Shown here in pieces: positions 51,601 through 63,425 of a DNA stretch of 64,000 nucleotides. Each line of letters opens with the position of its first letter. The first letter of the stretch is position 1. The stretch is from Ridgeia piscesae. Lineage: Eukaryota; Annelida; Polychaeta; Sabellida; Siboglinidae. The notes beneath the pieces were generated by a model. That model searched no databases. It was not told the DNA's origin and was given only the letters and a program-made list of their open reading frames with translations. Made by a program: the position numbers and the translations under genes. The stretch lies in contig JAODUO010000554.1 in NCBI GenBank assembly GCA_025642075.2, forward strand, positions 102,001-166,000, read 5' to 3'.

Positions 51601-54600
51601 ACCTTCACCTCTGTGGAACACATAGATCATTACCTTCACCTCTGTGGAACACATAGATCATTACCTTCACCTCTGTGGAACACATAGATCATTACCTTCA
51701 CCTCTTTAGAACACATAGATCATTACCTTCACCTCTGTATGACACATAGATCATTACCTTCACCTCTGTAGAACATATAGATCATTACCTTCACCTCTGT
51801 GGAACACATAGATCATTACCTTCACCTCTGTCAAACACATAGATCATTACCTTCACCTCTGTGGAACACATAGATCATTACCTTCACCTCTGTAGAACAT
51901 ATAGATCATTACCTTCACCTCTGTAAAACCTTCACCGCTGTAGCACACATGCACATTCACCTTATCACCTTATGTGAGTAGCTACAACGAAGGCACCTGG
52001 CGCCATCTATCAGGGATGTTTTTCTATACTGACAAACTGCTGTGTATTTTTATATGAATCAAACATTTCATGAGAAGGCAATATGTTCACAGCCGAAGGT
52101 TGTCAGGCCAGCAGTTACGTCTGAGCCAAATGTACGATCCTTTCAATCACACAAGTGTCAGACAAAGGAAGCACCATCAACTTCTTTGTCCAACACAATG
52201 GTTTCATATGTCACACATCTGCACTCGGAATAACACTGGTGCCTGAGGGACAATTCCCAGGTGCTGGTGGCGTGATGTCGACATTCCTACTGTCACTACA
52301 TGACTACTGCAGCTACAGAACAAATCACAAATAAATCCTTGCCAAATCACCCTACAAACTGTTGCTTGGAATCTGACTGCTATGAGACTGGACCACAGTG
52401 ACCTGAACTGCAAGATGGTCACTGAGGTGGTCAAATTAGTAGAACTCAATTCCTATAATTTACTGCTATCCAAATAATTTGGGACTGTCCTGGGGTGAGT
52501 GTATGTGCAAGGTAACTATAAAATACAGTTTGACTGTAGACAACTTTCACACAACTGTTCAACATTATGAACACATTCAAATGTCCACTGATCTGTGACT
52601 GATATGACCAATGGGGCTGGGGCAACTTATGTGACTGATACAGCTCATGTGACTGATGTGACTGATGTGACTGATGTGACTGATGTGACTGATGTGACTG
52701 ATGTGACTGAAGTGACTGAGCCACCCACCTGTCTTGTCGTCCTTGACGTTGCGCACCCACTTGCCCGGCTCCATCTCGCGGATGAGGTCGCGACCCTTCA
52801 GCACCTGCAGTTGCTCCTGCACCATTGTCTGCTCCGCCGCCGTCAGACTACAACCACACGACACTGGTCAACACACTGGTCAACACACTGGTCAGCACAC
52901 TGGATAACACACTGGTCAACACACTGGACAACATACTGGTCCACTCACTGGTCAACATACTGGACAACAAACACACTGGTCAACTCACTGGTCAGCACAC
53001 TGGATAACACACTGGACAACATACTGGTCAACTCACTGGTCAACATACTGGACAACAAACACACTGGACAACAAACACACTGGTCAACTCACTGGATAAC
53101 ACACTGGACAACATACTGGTCAACTCACTGGTCAACATACTGGACAACAAACACACTGGTCAACTCACTGGTCAATACACTGGTCAACTCACTGGACAAC
53201 AATCACGCTGGTCAACAAACACACTGGACAACAAACACACTGGTTAACTCACTGGTCAACACACTGGTCAATTCACTGGTCAACACACTGGATAACAAAT
53301 ACGCTGGTCAACAAACACACTGGACAACAAACACACTGGTCAACAAACACACTGGTCAATTCACTGGTCAACACACTGGTCAACACACTGGTCAACACAC
53401 TGGACAACAAACACACTGGTCAACTCACTGGTCAAGACACTGGACAACACACTGGTCAACTCACTGGTCAACTCACTGGTCAACACACTGGTCAATACAC
53501 TGGTCAAGACACTGGACAACACACTGGTCAACACACTGGTCAACACACTGGACAACAAACACACTGGTCAACTCACTGGACAACTCACTGGATAACACAT
53601 GGGTCAACACACTGGACAACACACTGGTCCATCTCTCCCAAGTTGTTGCATTATAGCAATGCAAGTTTATTACACACTTATGATCACTGTTACAATGGGT
53701 GGACAGTCATGACATAATTACATGCCTCAGGAAGTATTATGTATGCTACGCTGAAGACTACATGGCTGAAGTTAATGAGACAACTACATAGAGCACTTAC
53801 TCAGTGAGGTAGTCGACGGGCATCACGTTGGGGTAGGCCGACTCCAAGGTGAGCAGAAGTCTCTCTTGCACAATGACATTCTTGGGCCGCGTGTCCTCCT
53901 TCTTCAGACCTGTCACCAACAACACGTCACACGTCAGCACAGTCAACTCACTCACAGGTCACTTGTGATACAATGCTCCTGCGTCACACATCTATGGCAC
54001 ACTGGTGACATGTCATCAGTCTATGACGCACGCACATATGTCACCTAGCTATGACACCGTGCATGTGTGTCACCTGACTATCATATTGGCTTACACGACT
54101 TTCTTATAGATTATTACAACCATGTCTGAAGCAATGACATGTCACTCTGTTAAAGCACCAGTTATCCAAGTGTCTATTTGGCTGGTTTTCATTTTTTTTA
54201 TTGTGTTAATTAATAAGTTATCACACAGAAGCCAGTGACACAATGACATTGTACTTGTCAGTGACATGCTGACAGTGTACTTGTCAGTGACATGCTGACA
54301 GTGTACTTGCCAGTGACATGCTGACAGTGTACTTGCCACTGACATGCTGACAGTGTACTTGTCAGTGACATGCTGACAGTGTACTTGGTCAGTGACAAGT
54401 TGACAGTGTACTTGTCAATGACATGTTGACAGTGTACTTGTCAGTGACATGCTGACAGTGTACTTAGTCAGTGACAAGTTGACAGTGTACTTGCCAGTGA
54501 CATGTTGACAGTGTACTTGCCAGTGACATGCTGACAGTGTATTTGCCAGTGACATGTTGACAGTGTACTTGCCAGTGACATGTTGACAGTGTACTTGCCA

Positions 54601-57600
54601 GTGACATGTTGACAGTGTACTTGCCAGTGACATGCTGACAGTGTACTTGCCAGTGACATGCTGACAGTGTACTTGCCAGTGACATGCTGAGAGTGTACTT
54701 GCCAGTGACATGCTGACAGTGTACTTGCCAGTGACATGCTGACAGTGTACTTGCCAGTGACATGTTGACAGTGTACTTGCCAGTGACATGCTGAGAGTGT
54801 ACTTGCCAGTGACATGCTGACAGTGTACTTGCCAGTGACATGCTGACAGTGTACTTGCCAGTGATATTGAGTGTATTTGCTAGTGACGTGCTGACATTAT
54901 GTGTACATGTCAGAGACACTGTACACTATTACTAGACAGATGTCAACTGTTAACAAAGACACTCTGGCAATGTCCACACAGTCTTTCCCAACCACCTAAC
55001 ACAACAACAGTGCAAAATCCAACCACACATGCAACAGTGTACTCAGTCAAAAGGTTAGTACCAATCAGAAGACAAGATGACAATAGGCTTAGTCACTACC
55101 AGATGTGTTTATCACACAACAAACTGAGTGTTCAAAATCTGCACACTATAAACACGTTCTCATGAAGACAACACTGAGAATTCATTAAACTACTTGACTA
55201 CATAAAAGTTCGGAAGCAAACATGTTTTTGGACACATAATGTTCAATGTAAAATAACAATGAATGCTGGAAATAAAATTACGTCATAAAAAGCAACTTAT
55301 AGGGATCCTTCTAGGGCAAACTGAAAGTTAATCTTATATTTCACATGCAGGGTGTGTCCACTTGTCCCAGTGGCTGTGTCATAATGTGAAACATTCTCAT
55401 TAAAAAGTCTGTGCACAGACGAATGATAAAATTAGATTAAGAAATGTGTTCTCGTATTTTAGAATGTGTGATTGTCGTATTGCCCAGCATGGTTACGAAA
55501 TGTGCGCTGGCAACAGTACCGTATAATTCTGGGCTTCAGAAGGTCCATACAGTTATAAAAGGGCAGATAAAAATTATATACAACATGTTGTAAACATACT
55601 CAACACGTTGGGCATATACTCAACACATTGGGCAGATACTCAACACGTTGGGCAGATACTCAACATGTTGGCCAGATACATAACATGTTGGGCAGATACT
55701 CAACATGTTGGCCAGATACACATGTTGGGCAGATACTCAACATGCTGGGCAGATACACATGTTGGGCAGATACTCAACATGTTGGCCAGATACACATGTT
55801 GGGCAGATACTCAACATGTTGGCCAGATACACATGTTGGGCAGATACTCAACATGTTGGCCAGATACACATGTTGGGCAGATACTCAACATGTTGGCCAG
55901 ATACACATGTTGGGCAGATACTCAACATGCTGGGCAGATACTCAACATGTTGGGCAGATACATAACATGTTGGGCAGATACACATGTCGGGCAGATACTC
56001 AACATGCTGGGCAAATACTCAACATGTTGGGCAGATACACAACTTGTTGGGCAGATACAACATGTTGGGCAGATGTGAAGCATGTTGGGCTGGTATAGAG
56101 TGAGTGTATTGTCTTGATTTAACAACATGCATGCCTAAGAAGGATACATCGTAATCTATCACTAAATATAAACATGTTTGTTTCATTCAAAATCAATGCC
56201 AGACAATCAAATAAACAAATGGATAATGTCATGGAGGAATTAAAACAAGTGATTTATAAAAAAAATTAACAAAGTCTGTCACTAATGTTTTTAATAATTT
56301 ATAAAACAATTAAGAATGATTATCACAACATCAGGTGCATGCAAGTAGGGGCTGTGTGAGTTGCTTATATGTCATGAGTACTTGGTGGATTTTGTTTCTG
56401 TGAAGTGTTGGTGTCATGAGGTGTTTGTTGATATCACAACGCGTTTGTTAGTGTCACAAGGTGTTTGTTTATGTGTCATAAGGTGTTTGTTGGTGTCATG
56501 AGCTGTTTGGTGGTGTCACGATTAGGAAGTGTTTGTTGGTATTACGAGGTATTTGTTGGTATAACGTATGTTCTGTTGGTGTCATGAGGTGTTTGTTGAT
56601 ATTACAAGGTATTTGTGAGTGTCACCTGTGTTCTGTTGGTGTCATGAGGTGTTTGTTGATATTACAAGGTATTTGTGAGTGTCACCTGTGTTCTGTTGGT
56701 GTCATGAGGTGTTTGTTGATATTACAAGGTATTTGTGAGTGTCACGTGTGTTCTGTCGGTGTCATGAGGTGTTTGTTGATATTACGAGGTATTTGCGATT
56801 GTCACGTGTGTTCTGTTAGTGTCATGAGATATTTGTTGATATTACGAGGTATTTGCGAGTGTCACGTGTGTTCTGTTGGTGTCATGAGATATTTGTTGAT
56901 ATTACGAGGTATTTGCAAGTGTCACGTATGTTCTGTTGGTGTCATGAGGTATCTGTGAGTGTCACGTGTGTTCTGTTGGTGTCATGATGTGTTTGTTGAT
57001 ATTACGAGGTATGTGTGAGTGTCACATGTGTTCTGTTGGTGTCATGAGGCGTCTGTTGATATTACAAGGTATTTGTGAATGTCACGTGTGTTCTGTTGGT
57101 GTCATGAGGTGTTTGTTGATATTACAAGGTATTTGTGAGTGTCACGAGTGTTCTGTTGGTGTCATGAGGCGTTTGTTGATATTACAAGGTATTTGTGAGT
57201 GTCACGTGTGTTCTGTTGGTGTCATGAGGCGTTTGTTGATATTACATGGTATTTGTGAGTGTCACGTGTGTTCTGTTCGTGTAATGAGGTATTTGTTGAT
57301 ATTACAAGGTATTTGTGAGTGTCACTTGTGTTCTGTTGGTGTCATGAGGTGTTTGTTGATATTACAAGGTATTTGTGAGTGTCACGTGTGTACTGTTGGT
57401 GTCATGAGGTATTTGTTGATATTACAAGGTATTTGTGAGTGTCACTTGTGTTCTGTTGGTGTCATGAGGTGTTTGTTGATATCACAAGGTATTTGTGAGT
57501 GTCATTTGTGTTCTGTTGGTGTCATGAGGTGTTTGTTGATATAACATGGTATTTGTGAGTGTCACGTGTGTTCTGTTGGCGTCATGAGGTGTTTGTTGAT

Positions 57601-60600
57601 ATTACAAGGTATTTGTGATTGTCACGTGTGATCTGTTGGCATCATGAGGTGTTTGTTGATATTACATGGTATTTGTGATTGTCACGTGTGTTCTGTTGGC
57701 GTCATGAGGTGTTTGTTGATATTACAAGGTATTTGTGAGTGTCACGTGTGTTCTGTTGGTGTCATGAGGTGTTTGTTGATATTACAAGGTATTTGTGAGT
57801 GTCACGTGTGTTCTGTTGGTGTAATGAGGTATTTGTTGATATTACAAGGTATTTGTGAGTGTTACGTGTGTTCTATTGGTGTCATGAGGTGTTTGTTGAT
57901 ATTACAAGGTATTTGTGAGTGTCACGTGTGTTTTGTTGGTGTCATGAGGTGTTTGTTGATATTACAAGGTATTTGTGAGTGTCACGTGTGTTTTTTTGTT
58001 GGTGTCATGAGGTGTTTGTTGATATTACAAGGTATTTGTGAGTGTCACGTGTGTTCTGTTGGTGTCTTGAGGTGTTTGTTGATATTACAAGGTATTTGTG
58101 AGTGTCACGTGTGTTCTGTTGGTGTCATGAGGTGTTTGTTGATATAACATGGTATTTGTGAGTGTTACGTGTGTTCTATTGGTGTCATGAGGTGTTTGTT
58201 GATATTACAAGGTATTTGTGAGTGTCACGTGTGTTCTGTTGGTGTCATGAGGTGTTTGTTGATATTACAAGGTATTTGTGAGTGTCACGTGTGTTCTGTT
58301 GGTGTCATGAGGTGTTTGTTGATATTACAAAGTATTTGTGAGTGTCACGTGTGTTCTGTTGGTGTCATGAGGTGTTTGTTGATATAACATGGTATTTGTG
58401 AGTGTCACGTGTGTTCTGTTGGTGTCATGAGGTGTTTGTTGATATTACAAGGTATTTGTGAGTGTCATGTGTGTTCTGTTGGTGTCATGAGGTGTTTGTT
58501 GATATAACATGGTATTTGTGAGTGTCACGTGTGTTCTGTTGGTGTCATGAGGTGTTTGTTGATATTACAAGGTATTTGTGAGTGTCATGTGTGTTCTGTT
58601 GGTGTCATGAGGTGTTTGTTGATATTACAAGGTATTTGTGAGTGTCACGTGTGTTCTGTTGGTGTCATGAGGTGTTTGTTGATATAACATGGTATTTGTG
58701 AGTGTCACGTGTGTTCTGTTGGTGTCATGAGGTGTTTGTTGATATCACAAGGTATTTGTGAGTGTCATGTGTGTTCTGTTGGTGTCATGAGGTGTTTGTT
58801 GATATAACATGGTATTTGTGAGTGTCACGTGTGTTCTGTTGGTGTCATGAGGTGTTTGTTGATATTACAAAGTATTTGTGAGTGTCACGTGTGTTCTGTT
58901 GGTGTCATGAGGTGTTTGTTGATATAACATGGTATTTGTGAGTGTCACGTGTGTTCTGTTGGTGTCATGAGGTGTTTGTTGATATTACAAGGTATTTGTG
59001 AGTGTCATGTGTGTTCTGTTGGTGTCATGAGGTGTTTGTTGATATAACATGGTATTTGTGAGTGTCACGTGTGTTCTGTTGGTGTCATGAGGTGTTTGTT
59101 GATATTACAAGGTATTTGTGAGTGTCACGTGTGTTCTGTTGGTGTCATGAGGTGTTTGTTGGTGTCACACGTTCTTTGTTCTACAAGGTGACGAATGTGT
59201 CTGTTTGTGTCAGGAGATATGTCACTGTCATAAGACGCTTCTGTCGACCTGTGACCACAACACACTCAGTGTAAGGAAACAAACAGCAGAACAGAAACGC
59301 ACATGTAATGAAATCATTCCACATGCGTGTTCCAAATTCCCATTTTACTACTCACCATCGGAATCTGCGCCAACTGCGGGAAGCAACAAAGCAAGAGAGA
59401 GGTTATAGCAGCAGTAGCAGTCGTCTCTGTCCTTCTCGCCAACAGGCCGGACAGTGATTCAATTTGTGTTAACAACTCCAAGATAACCAGTCTACGAATG
59501 TTAATAGAACTAACAGCAGCAATATTAGGATGGCAGAGTATCGTTGAATACTTTTTTTTTGGCTGTCATGTTAAGGCTACCCAAGCCTGGTTGCGTTTAA
59601 CAGAAAATCATGTTGTATAATGTATTCTTATAATAAAAAATAACTTGATGTTATATACAGCTGGTTAATCGTTGACAAGACATTTATGGTCATGTGATGG
59701 TGCTTTAAGTATTTCACCTGGTGCCAAACTCTGACTGCCTAAAAGTGTGTTAATGAGCCACAATTTCTTTTTGTTTGAACAAGTCGAGTATTGAACATTC
59801 ACAGCTTAAAAGTAGTGCTCCTTTCTGTGTCTACCACAATAAGACAGACTTGTTTTATTAACTGTTTATATTACTACAGATGGACATCCTTAAGAAGGTG
59901 GCAAGTTCACGTAGACACAGAAGATGGCATTTGTAAATGGCAATTGTGAAAATAAATTCGGGAAAATTTAACATTCGACATTCCTGGCTTCTTGCGACAG
60001 CCGCAGAACATTCGCATTTTGTGCGTCTTACATAGATGACTTCACCTTAATCTACAGCAAAATAAATAGAGGATTAAGTTAATCAATTAGTGTTTGAAGC
60101 CCAAGATGAAAAAACTAGGAGGATAACAACATTGATGTTACCTCCACACATACATACAGACTGCGGCTAAAGCAGTATTCTGAATTCTACCTATATACCC
60201 TGTCCGGCCACACACCCTGGTGCAGATGTGGGGCAGCCGTCACTGAAAGCCTGGGTCGGAAACATCTAATGGTCAAATTATATTTAAAAACCTGTGGTTC
60301 ACTAAAACACTTATGGGCAGTCGACAAGATATAGGCCAGTTTATATAACATGAGTTATGATAAAAACAACCAAATCTGTAGTTTTATTTAACAAAGGGTT
60401 TGTTCACTATTGGCAACATTTATCTATTTGTACACAGTGTATGGAAGAGGGCACAAGTGCTGGACATGCGTTACTGAATGTAAATAAGAGTTTGTAGATA
60501 AGTACGATGGCAACGATTGCTACATCATATGCCTCTTTTACGTACTGTGTCATAACGCTGTCATACACTTGCAGTCTTTCACTGTGGACAAATAGCAACA

Positions 60601-61482
60601 TTTAAAGAACTGATTAAGGAACTGAGGTGGATCATAGAAGTGGCACGTAGTACAAACAGGTAAATGTTGAGAACTGTGAACAACCCAGACACCATCCACA
60701 GTTTGGGTGTAGTGGGCCACTTGTGCATCACAACAAAGAAAACACCTGTCCCAACATAAACGTCACTGTCAAGTTGTGTTGAAATTAACCAAGATGGGTC
60801 ACGTGTGACTTCTGTGAACATTTAACACACATATAAGCTGTACAGTTAGGCAAACTAAGACCAATAAATGAGAAGAAAATCCCAAACGAGAAATTTTGAA
60901 GATAAAAACATTGTCAGCAAACCACGGTAAATAATTACACAGAAGTGAGTCAAAGTTGCTGCATCTTTGGTACGCAGGTGACACCTTGGTGAGTGAGGTA
61001 CATCGCCATAGCAACCAGCAGAAGCCACTAGAAGGCTGCTGGGGGTAAGCGCGACCACGAGAGAGAGAGAGAGAGCACACGTTTGTCTGTATGTACAGTG
61101 TCATTACTCACCAGAGGCTGTCCTGAAATTTCCCCCTAAATTGAGAGTAGCACTCACATTCAGAATCATCAAACGATGCGGGACGACCGCTAGACGCTCG
61201 TTACACAGAACTGAGACATGAATTTAATCAACCAAACTACCCGTTACGTTAGCACGTTGTCAATTACGACTTTATACGACAGTATTAAATATTACGATAT
61301 CCACCGCCACAGATGTTAACAGGTGATGTATTGTTAGCTCGAGAAGGGGGACATACCAGGACTCATAGGGGGTCCGGCCTCAGTCGGCTCCAGGGGGCTC
61401 AGGTCTACGTCTATCTTCTTCATCATGCTGTACTTGGGCTGTTGCATCTGCTTCATCACCTTCTTGATGAAGCCCACATAGT
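47868..61482 (-). CDS. Winged-helix-like plus nucleoside phosphorylase domain protein, 3' six exons, 5' partial
   Basis: Exons in transcript order on the minus strand: 61482-61357, 53909-53801, 52847-52729, 51459-51316, 49442-49317, 48604-47868. Every junction is GT-AG and joins in phase. The peptide opens DYVGFIKKVMKQMQQPKYS, then has a segment that looks like a winged helix (QERLLLTLESAYPNVMPVDY, EQLQVLKGRDLIREMEPGKW), a linker (KVVKQMPIQ) and a nucleoside phosphorylase/nucleosidase fold: RPTVAIITSKYYE, NVYTIGYIGKHKVV, VEHVFLVGVGGGVPHYTDF, HLGDVIVSS, DTEFDQVLESI, SFAFIRGVVDYLDGTKN and WQPYSSLVAAAFMKAV. In the MTAN/PNP superfamily the Asp in the IRGVVDY block is catalytic and the Glu of DTEF lies near the ribose-binding Glu; both are present, so activity is plausible. 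I recognise the superfamily but no named gene. Upstream exons lie beyond 64000 or were not found. Confidence 0.85.
48660..49060. repeat. Degenerate AT-rich repeats in phosphorylase-gene intron
   Basis: Recurring AAAGTTATAATGAATTTATT-like segments of variable spacing between exons 48604-47868 and 49442-49317. Confidence 0.6.
49480..50232. repeat. 25-bp minisatellite near the acceptor of exon 49442-49317
   Basis: About 30 copies of GGGAACACAGCCAGGGACAG with TCCCT or TCACT. On the gene strand the unit reads TGTGTTCCCAG then TGACTGTCC or GGACTGTCC, close to the real acceptor TGCTGTTCCAG-GGGAGTCC some 40 bp away. It may be a diverged copy of that junction, but similarity is short. Confidence 0.93.
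50355..51297. repeat. 20-bp minisatellite
   Basis: About 46 copies of ACATAAATGGACACCCTGCT, alternating irregularly with a variant that has ATAC in place of ACAT. It fills the rest of the intron next to the donor at 51315. Confidence 0.95.
51463..51935. repeat. 31-bp minisatellite carrying the acceptor of exon 51459-51316
   Basis: About 15 copies. On the gene strand each unit reads CTATGTGTTCCACAG then AGGTGAAGGTAATGAT; the functional exon begins TTCCACAG-AGGTGAAGGTGGTC. The acceptor and first ten exon bases are therefore repeated upstream. Confidence 0.95.
51936..52636. other. Unique part of phosphorylase-gene intron 51460-52728
   Basis: No exon or array recognised between the 31-bp array and the 9-bp repeats. 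Confidence 0.6.
52637..52716. repeat. 9-bp repeat next to the donor of exon 52847-52729
   Basis: About nine copies of TGACTGATG, ending some 12 bp from the donor. Confidence 0.93.
52858..53632. repeat. 12-bp minisatellite next to the acceptor of exon 52847-52729
   Basis: Roughly 60 copies of CACACTGGTCAA with irregular variants. On the gene strand it gives repeated GTTGACCAGTGT; TTGAC fits a weak branch-point consensus. The array ends about 10 bp from the exon, so it forms the branch and polypyrimidine region. Confidence 0.93.
54236..54875. repeat. 26-bp minisatellite in phosphorylase-gene intron 53910-61356
   Basis: About 25 copies with core CATGCTGACAGTGTACTTGC and CAGTGA. Confidence 0.95.
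55598..56092. repeat. 17/20-bp mixed minisatellite
   Basis: Units ACATGTTGGGCAGATACTCA (20 bp) and a 17-bp form lacking three bases alternate, with GGCC for GGGC in some. Confidence 0.95.
56395..59180. repeat. 60-bp minisatellite, about 44 copies
   Basis: The unit contains GGTGTCATGAGGTGTTTGTT, GATATTACAAGGTATTTGTG and AGTGTCACGTGTGTTCTGTT. Divergent at the left, almost perfect to the right, where an alternation of TTACAAGG and TAACATGG copies suggests a 120-bp higher-order unit. Length is a multiple of three, so long frames are open on the plus strand, antisense to the gene; they are artefacts. Confidence 0.97.
59190..61356. other. Non-array part of the large phosphorylase-gene intron
   Basis: No exon recognised on either strand. 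A short GA run lies at about 61060-61074. Open frames here are short and lack family blocks. Confidence 0.5.
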
Positions 61483-61485
61483 CTG

Positions 61486-62655
61486 AAACATGTAGCAATA
61501 TCTCAACATCTAGTTCATCACCTTCTTGATGAAGCCCACATAGTCTGAAACATGTAGCAATATCTCAACATCTAGTTCATCACCTTCTTGATGAAGCCCA
61601 CATAGTCTGAAACATGTAGCAATATCTCAACATCTAGTTCATCACCTTCTTGATGAAGCCCACATAGTCTGAAACATGTAGCAATATCTCAACATCTAGT
61701 TCATCACCTTCTTGATGAAGCCCACATAGTCTGAAACATGTAGCAATATCTCAACATCTAGTTCATCACCTTCTTGATGAAGCCCACATAGTCTGAAACA
61801 TGTAGCAATATCTCAACATCTAGTTCATCACCTTCTTGATGAAGCCCACATAGTCTGAAACATGTAGCAATATCTCAACATCTAGTTCATCACCTTCTCG
61901 ATGAAGCCCACATAGTCTGAAACAAGTAGCAATATGTCAACATCTAGTTCATCACCTTCTTGATGAAGCCCACATAGTCTGAAACATGTAGCAATATCTC
62001 AACATCTAGTTCATCACCTTCTCGATGAAGCCCACATAGTCTGAAACAAGTAGCAATATGTCAACATCTAGTTCATCACCTTCTTGATGAAGCCCACATA
62101 GTCTGAAACATGTAGCAATATCTCAACATCTAGTTCATCACCTTCTCGATGAAGCCCACATAGTCTGAAACATGTAGCAATATTTCAACATCTAGTTCAT
62201 CACCTTCTTGATGAAGCCCACATAGTCTGAAACATGTAGCAATATGTCAACATCTAGTTCATCACCTTCTTGATGAAGCCCACATAGTCTGAAACATGTA
62301 GCAATATCTCAACATCTAGTTCATCACCTTCTTGATGAAGACCACATAGTCTGAAACATGTAGCAATATTTCAACATCTAGTTCATCACCTTCTCGATGA
62401 AGCCCACATAGTCTGAAACAAGTAGCAATATGTCAACATCTAGTTCATCACCTTCTTGATGAAGACCACATAGTCTGAAACAAGTAGCAATATCTCAACA
62501 TCTAGTTCATCACCTCCTCGATGAAGCCCACATAGTCTGAAACAAGTAGCAATACACTTGCAATATCTCAACATCTAGTTCATCACCTCCTCGATGAAGC
62601 CCATATAGTCTGAAACATGTAGCAATAAACTGCAATATCTCAACATCTAGTTCAT
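61486..62655. repeat. 62-bp minisatellite carrying an acceptor plus 31 bases of exon 61482-61357
   Basis: About 19 copies. On the gene strand each unit reads TACATGTTTCAG, ACTATGTGGGCTTCATCAAG, AAGGTGATGAA and then CTAGATGTTGAGATATTGC. The acceptor and first 31 bases match the functional exon exactly; in the copies the frame then meets TAG. Most copies are identical over 62 bases. Confidence 0.97.
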
Positions 62656-63061
62656 CACCTCCATGATGCTACTGCTGTCCATTGCTAGTGTGGTTAACAT
62701 AGCATGGTCAGTGTTCGACAACTGGATTTGCCCCCGGACAAGGGAAACTGTTACTACTTATTGTCCGTGGGACAACTTTGCTTAGTTCCAGGGCAGCACT
62801 GTTCTTTTCGGCTAAACCTACAAAGTCCAACGTGCATTGCCCTTGAAGGGTTATCAGCACACACTATTCAACTGTAGATATTGTTAATTATTTACGGATA
62901 AGTAGGTTTTTGGATGTAGTTATGGGACAGATGAACTGTTGTATGGACAAGTGAATTTTTTTCGAAATAAGTAAGTGAAATGCTTTTTTTACTTGTCCTT
63001 GAGATAATTAAATGATTTGACGAATTTTGAACCCCGATCGATGGTGGGATGTAAACATCCC
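62656..63061. other. Unassigned sequence upstream in the phosphorylase gene
   Basis: No exon recognised on the minus strand, so upstream exons probably lie beyond the window. Confidence 0.4.
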
Positions 63062-63425
63062 CATGAACACTTCTGTGTGACTTCTACATTGTCACGTGAA
63101 CACTTCTGTGTGACTTCTACATTGTCACGTGAACACTTCTGTGTGACTTCTACATTGTCACGTGAACACTTCTGTGTGACTTCTACATTGCCACGTGAAC
63201 ACTTCTGTGTGACTTCTACATTGTCACGTGAACACTTCTGTGTGACTTCTACATTGTCACGTGAACACTTCTGTGTGACTTCTACATTGTCATGTGAACA
63301 CTTCTGTGTGACTTCTACATTGTCACGTGAACCCTTCTGTGTGACTTCTACATTGTCACGTGAACACTTCTGTGTGACTTCTACATTGTCACGTGAACAC
63401 TTCTGTGTGACTTCTACATTGTCAC
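63062..63425. repeat. 33-bp minisatellite, about 11 copies
   Basis: Unit contains GTGAACACTTCTGTGTGACT and TCTACATTGTCAC. A multiple of three, hence open frames on both strands that are not genes. Confidence 0.96.

Noticed and set aside
56533..58387. Chain of frames rich in RGICECHVCSVGVM
   Set aside because: 60-bp array, a multiple of three; no start or end conservation.
61486..62655. CRISPR-like regular repeats
   Set aside because: There are no unique spacers; repeats are directly contiguous, and the DNA is eukaryotic with spliced genes. The same applies to every other array here.
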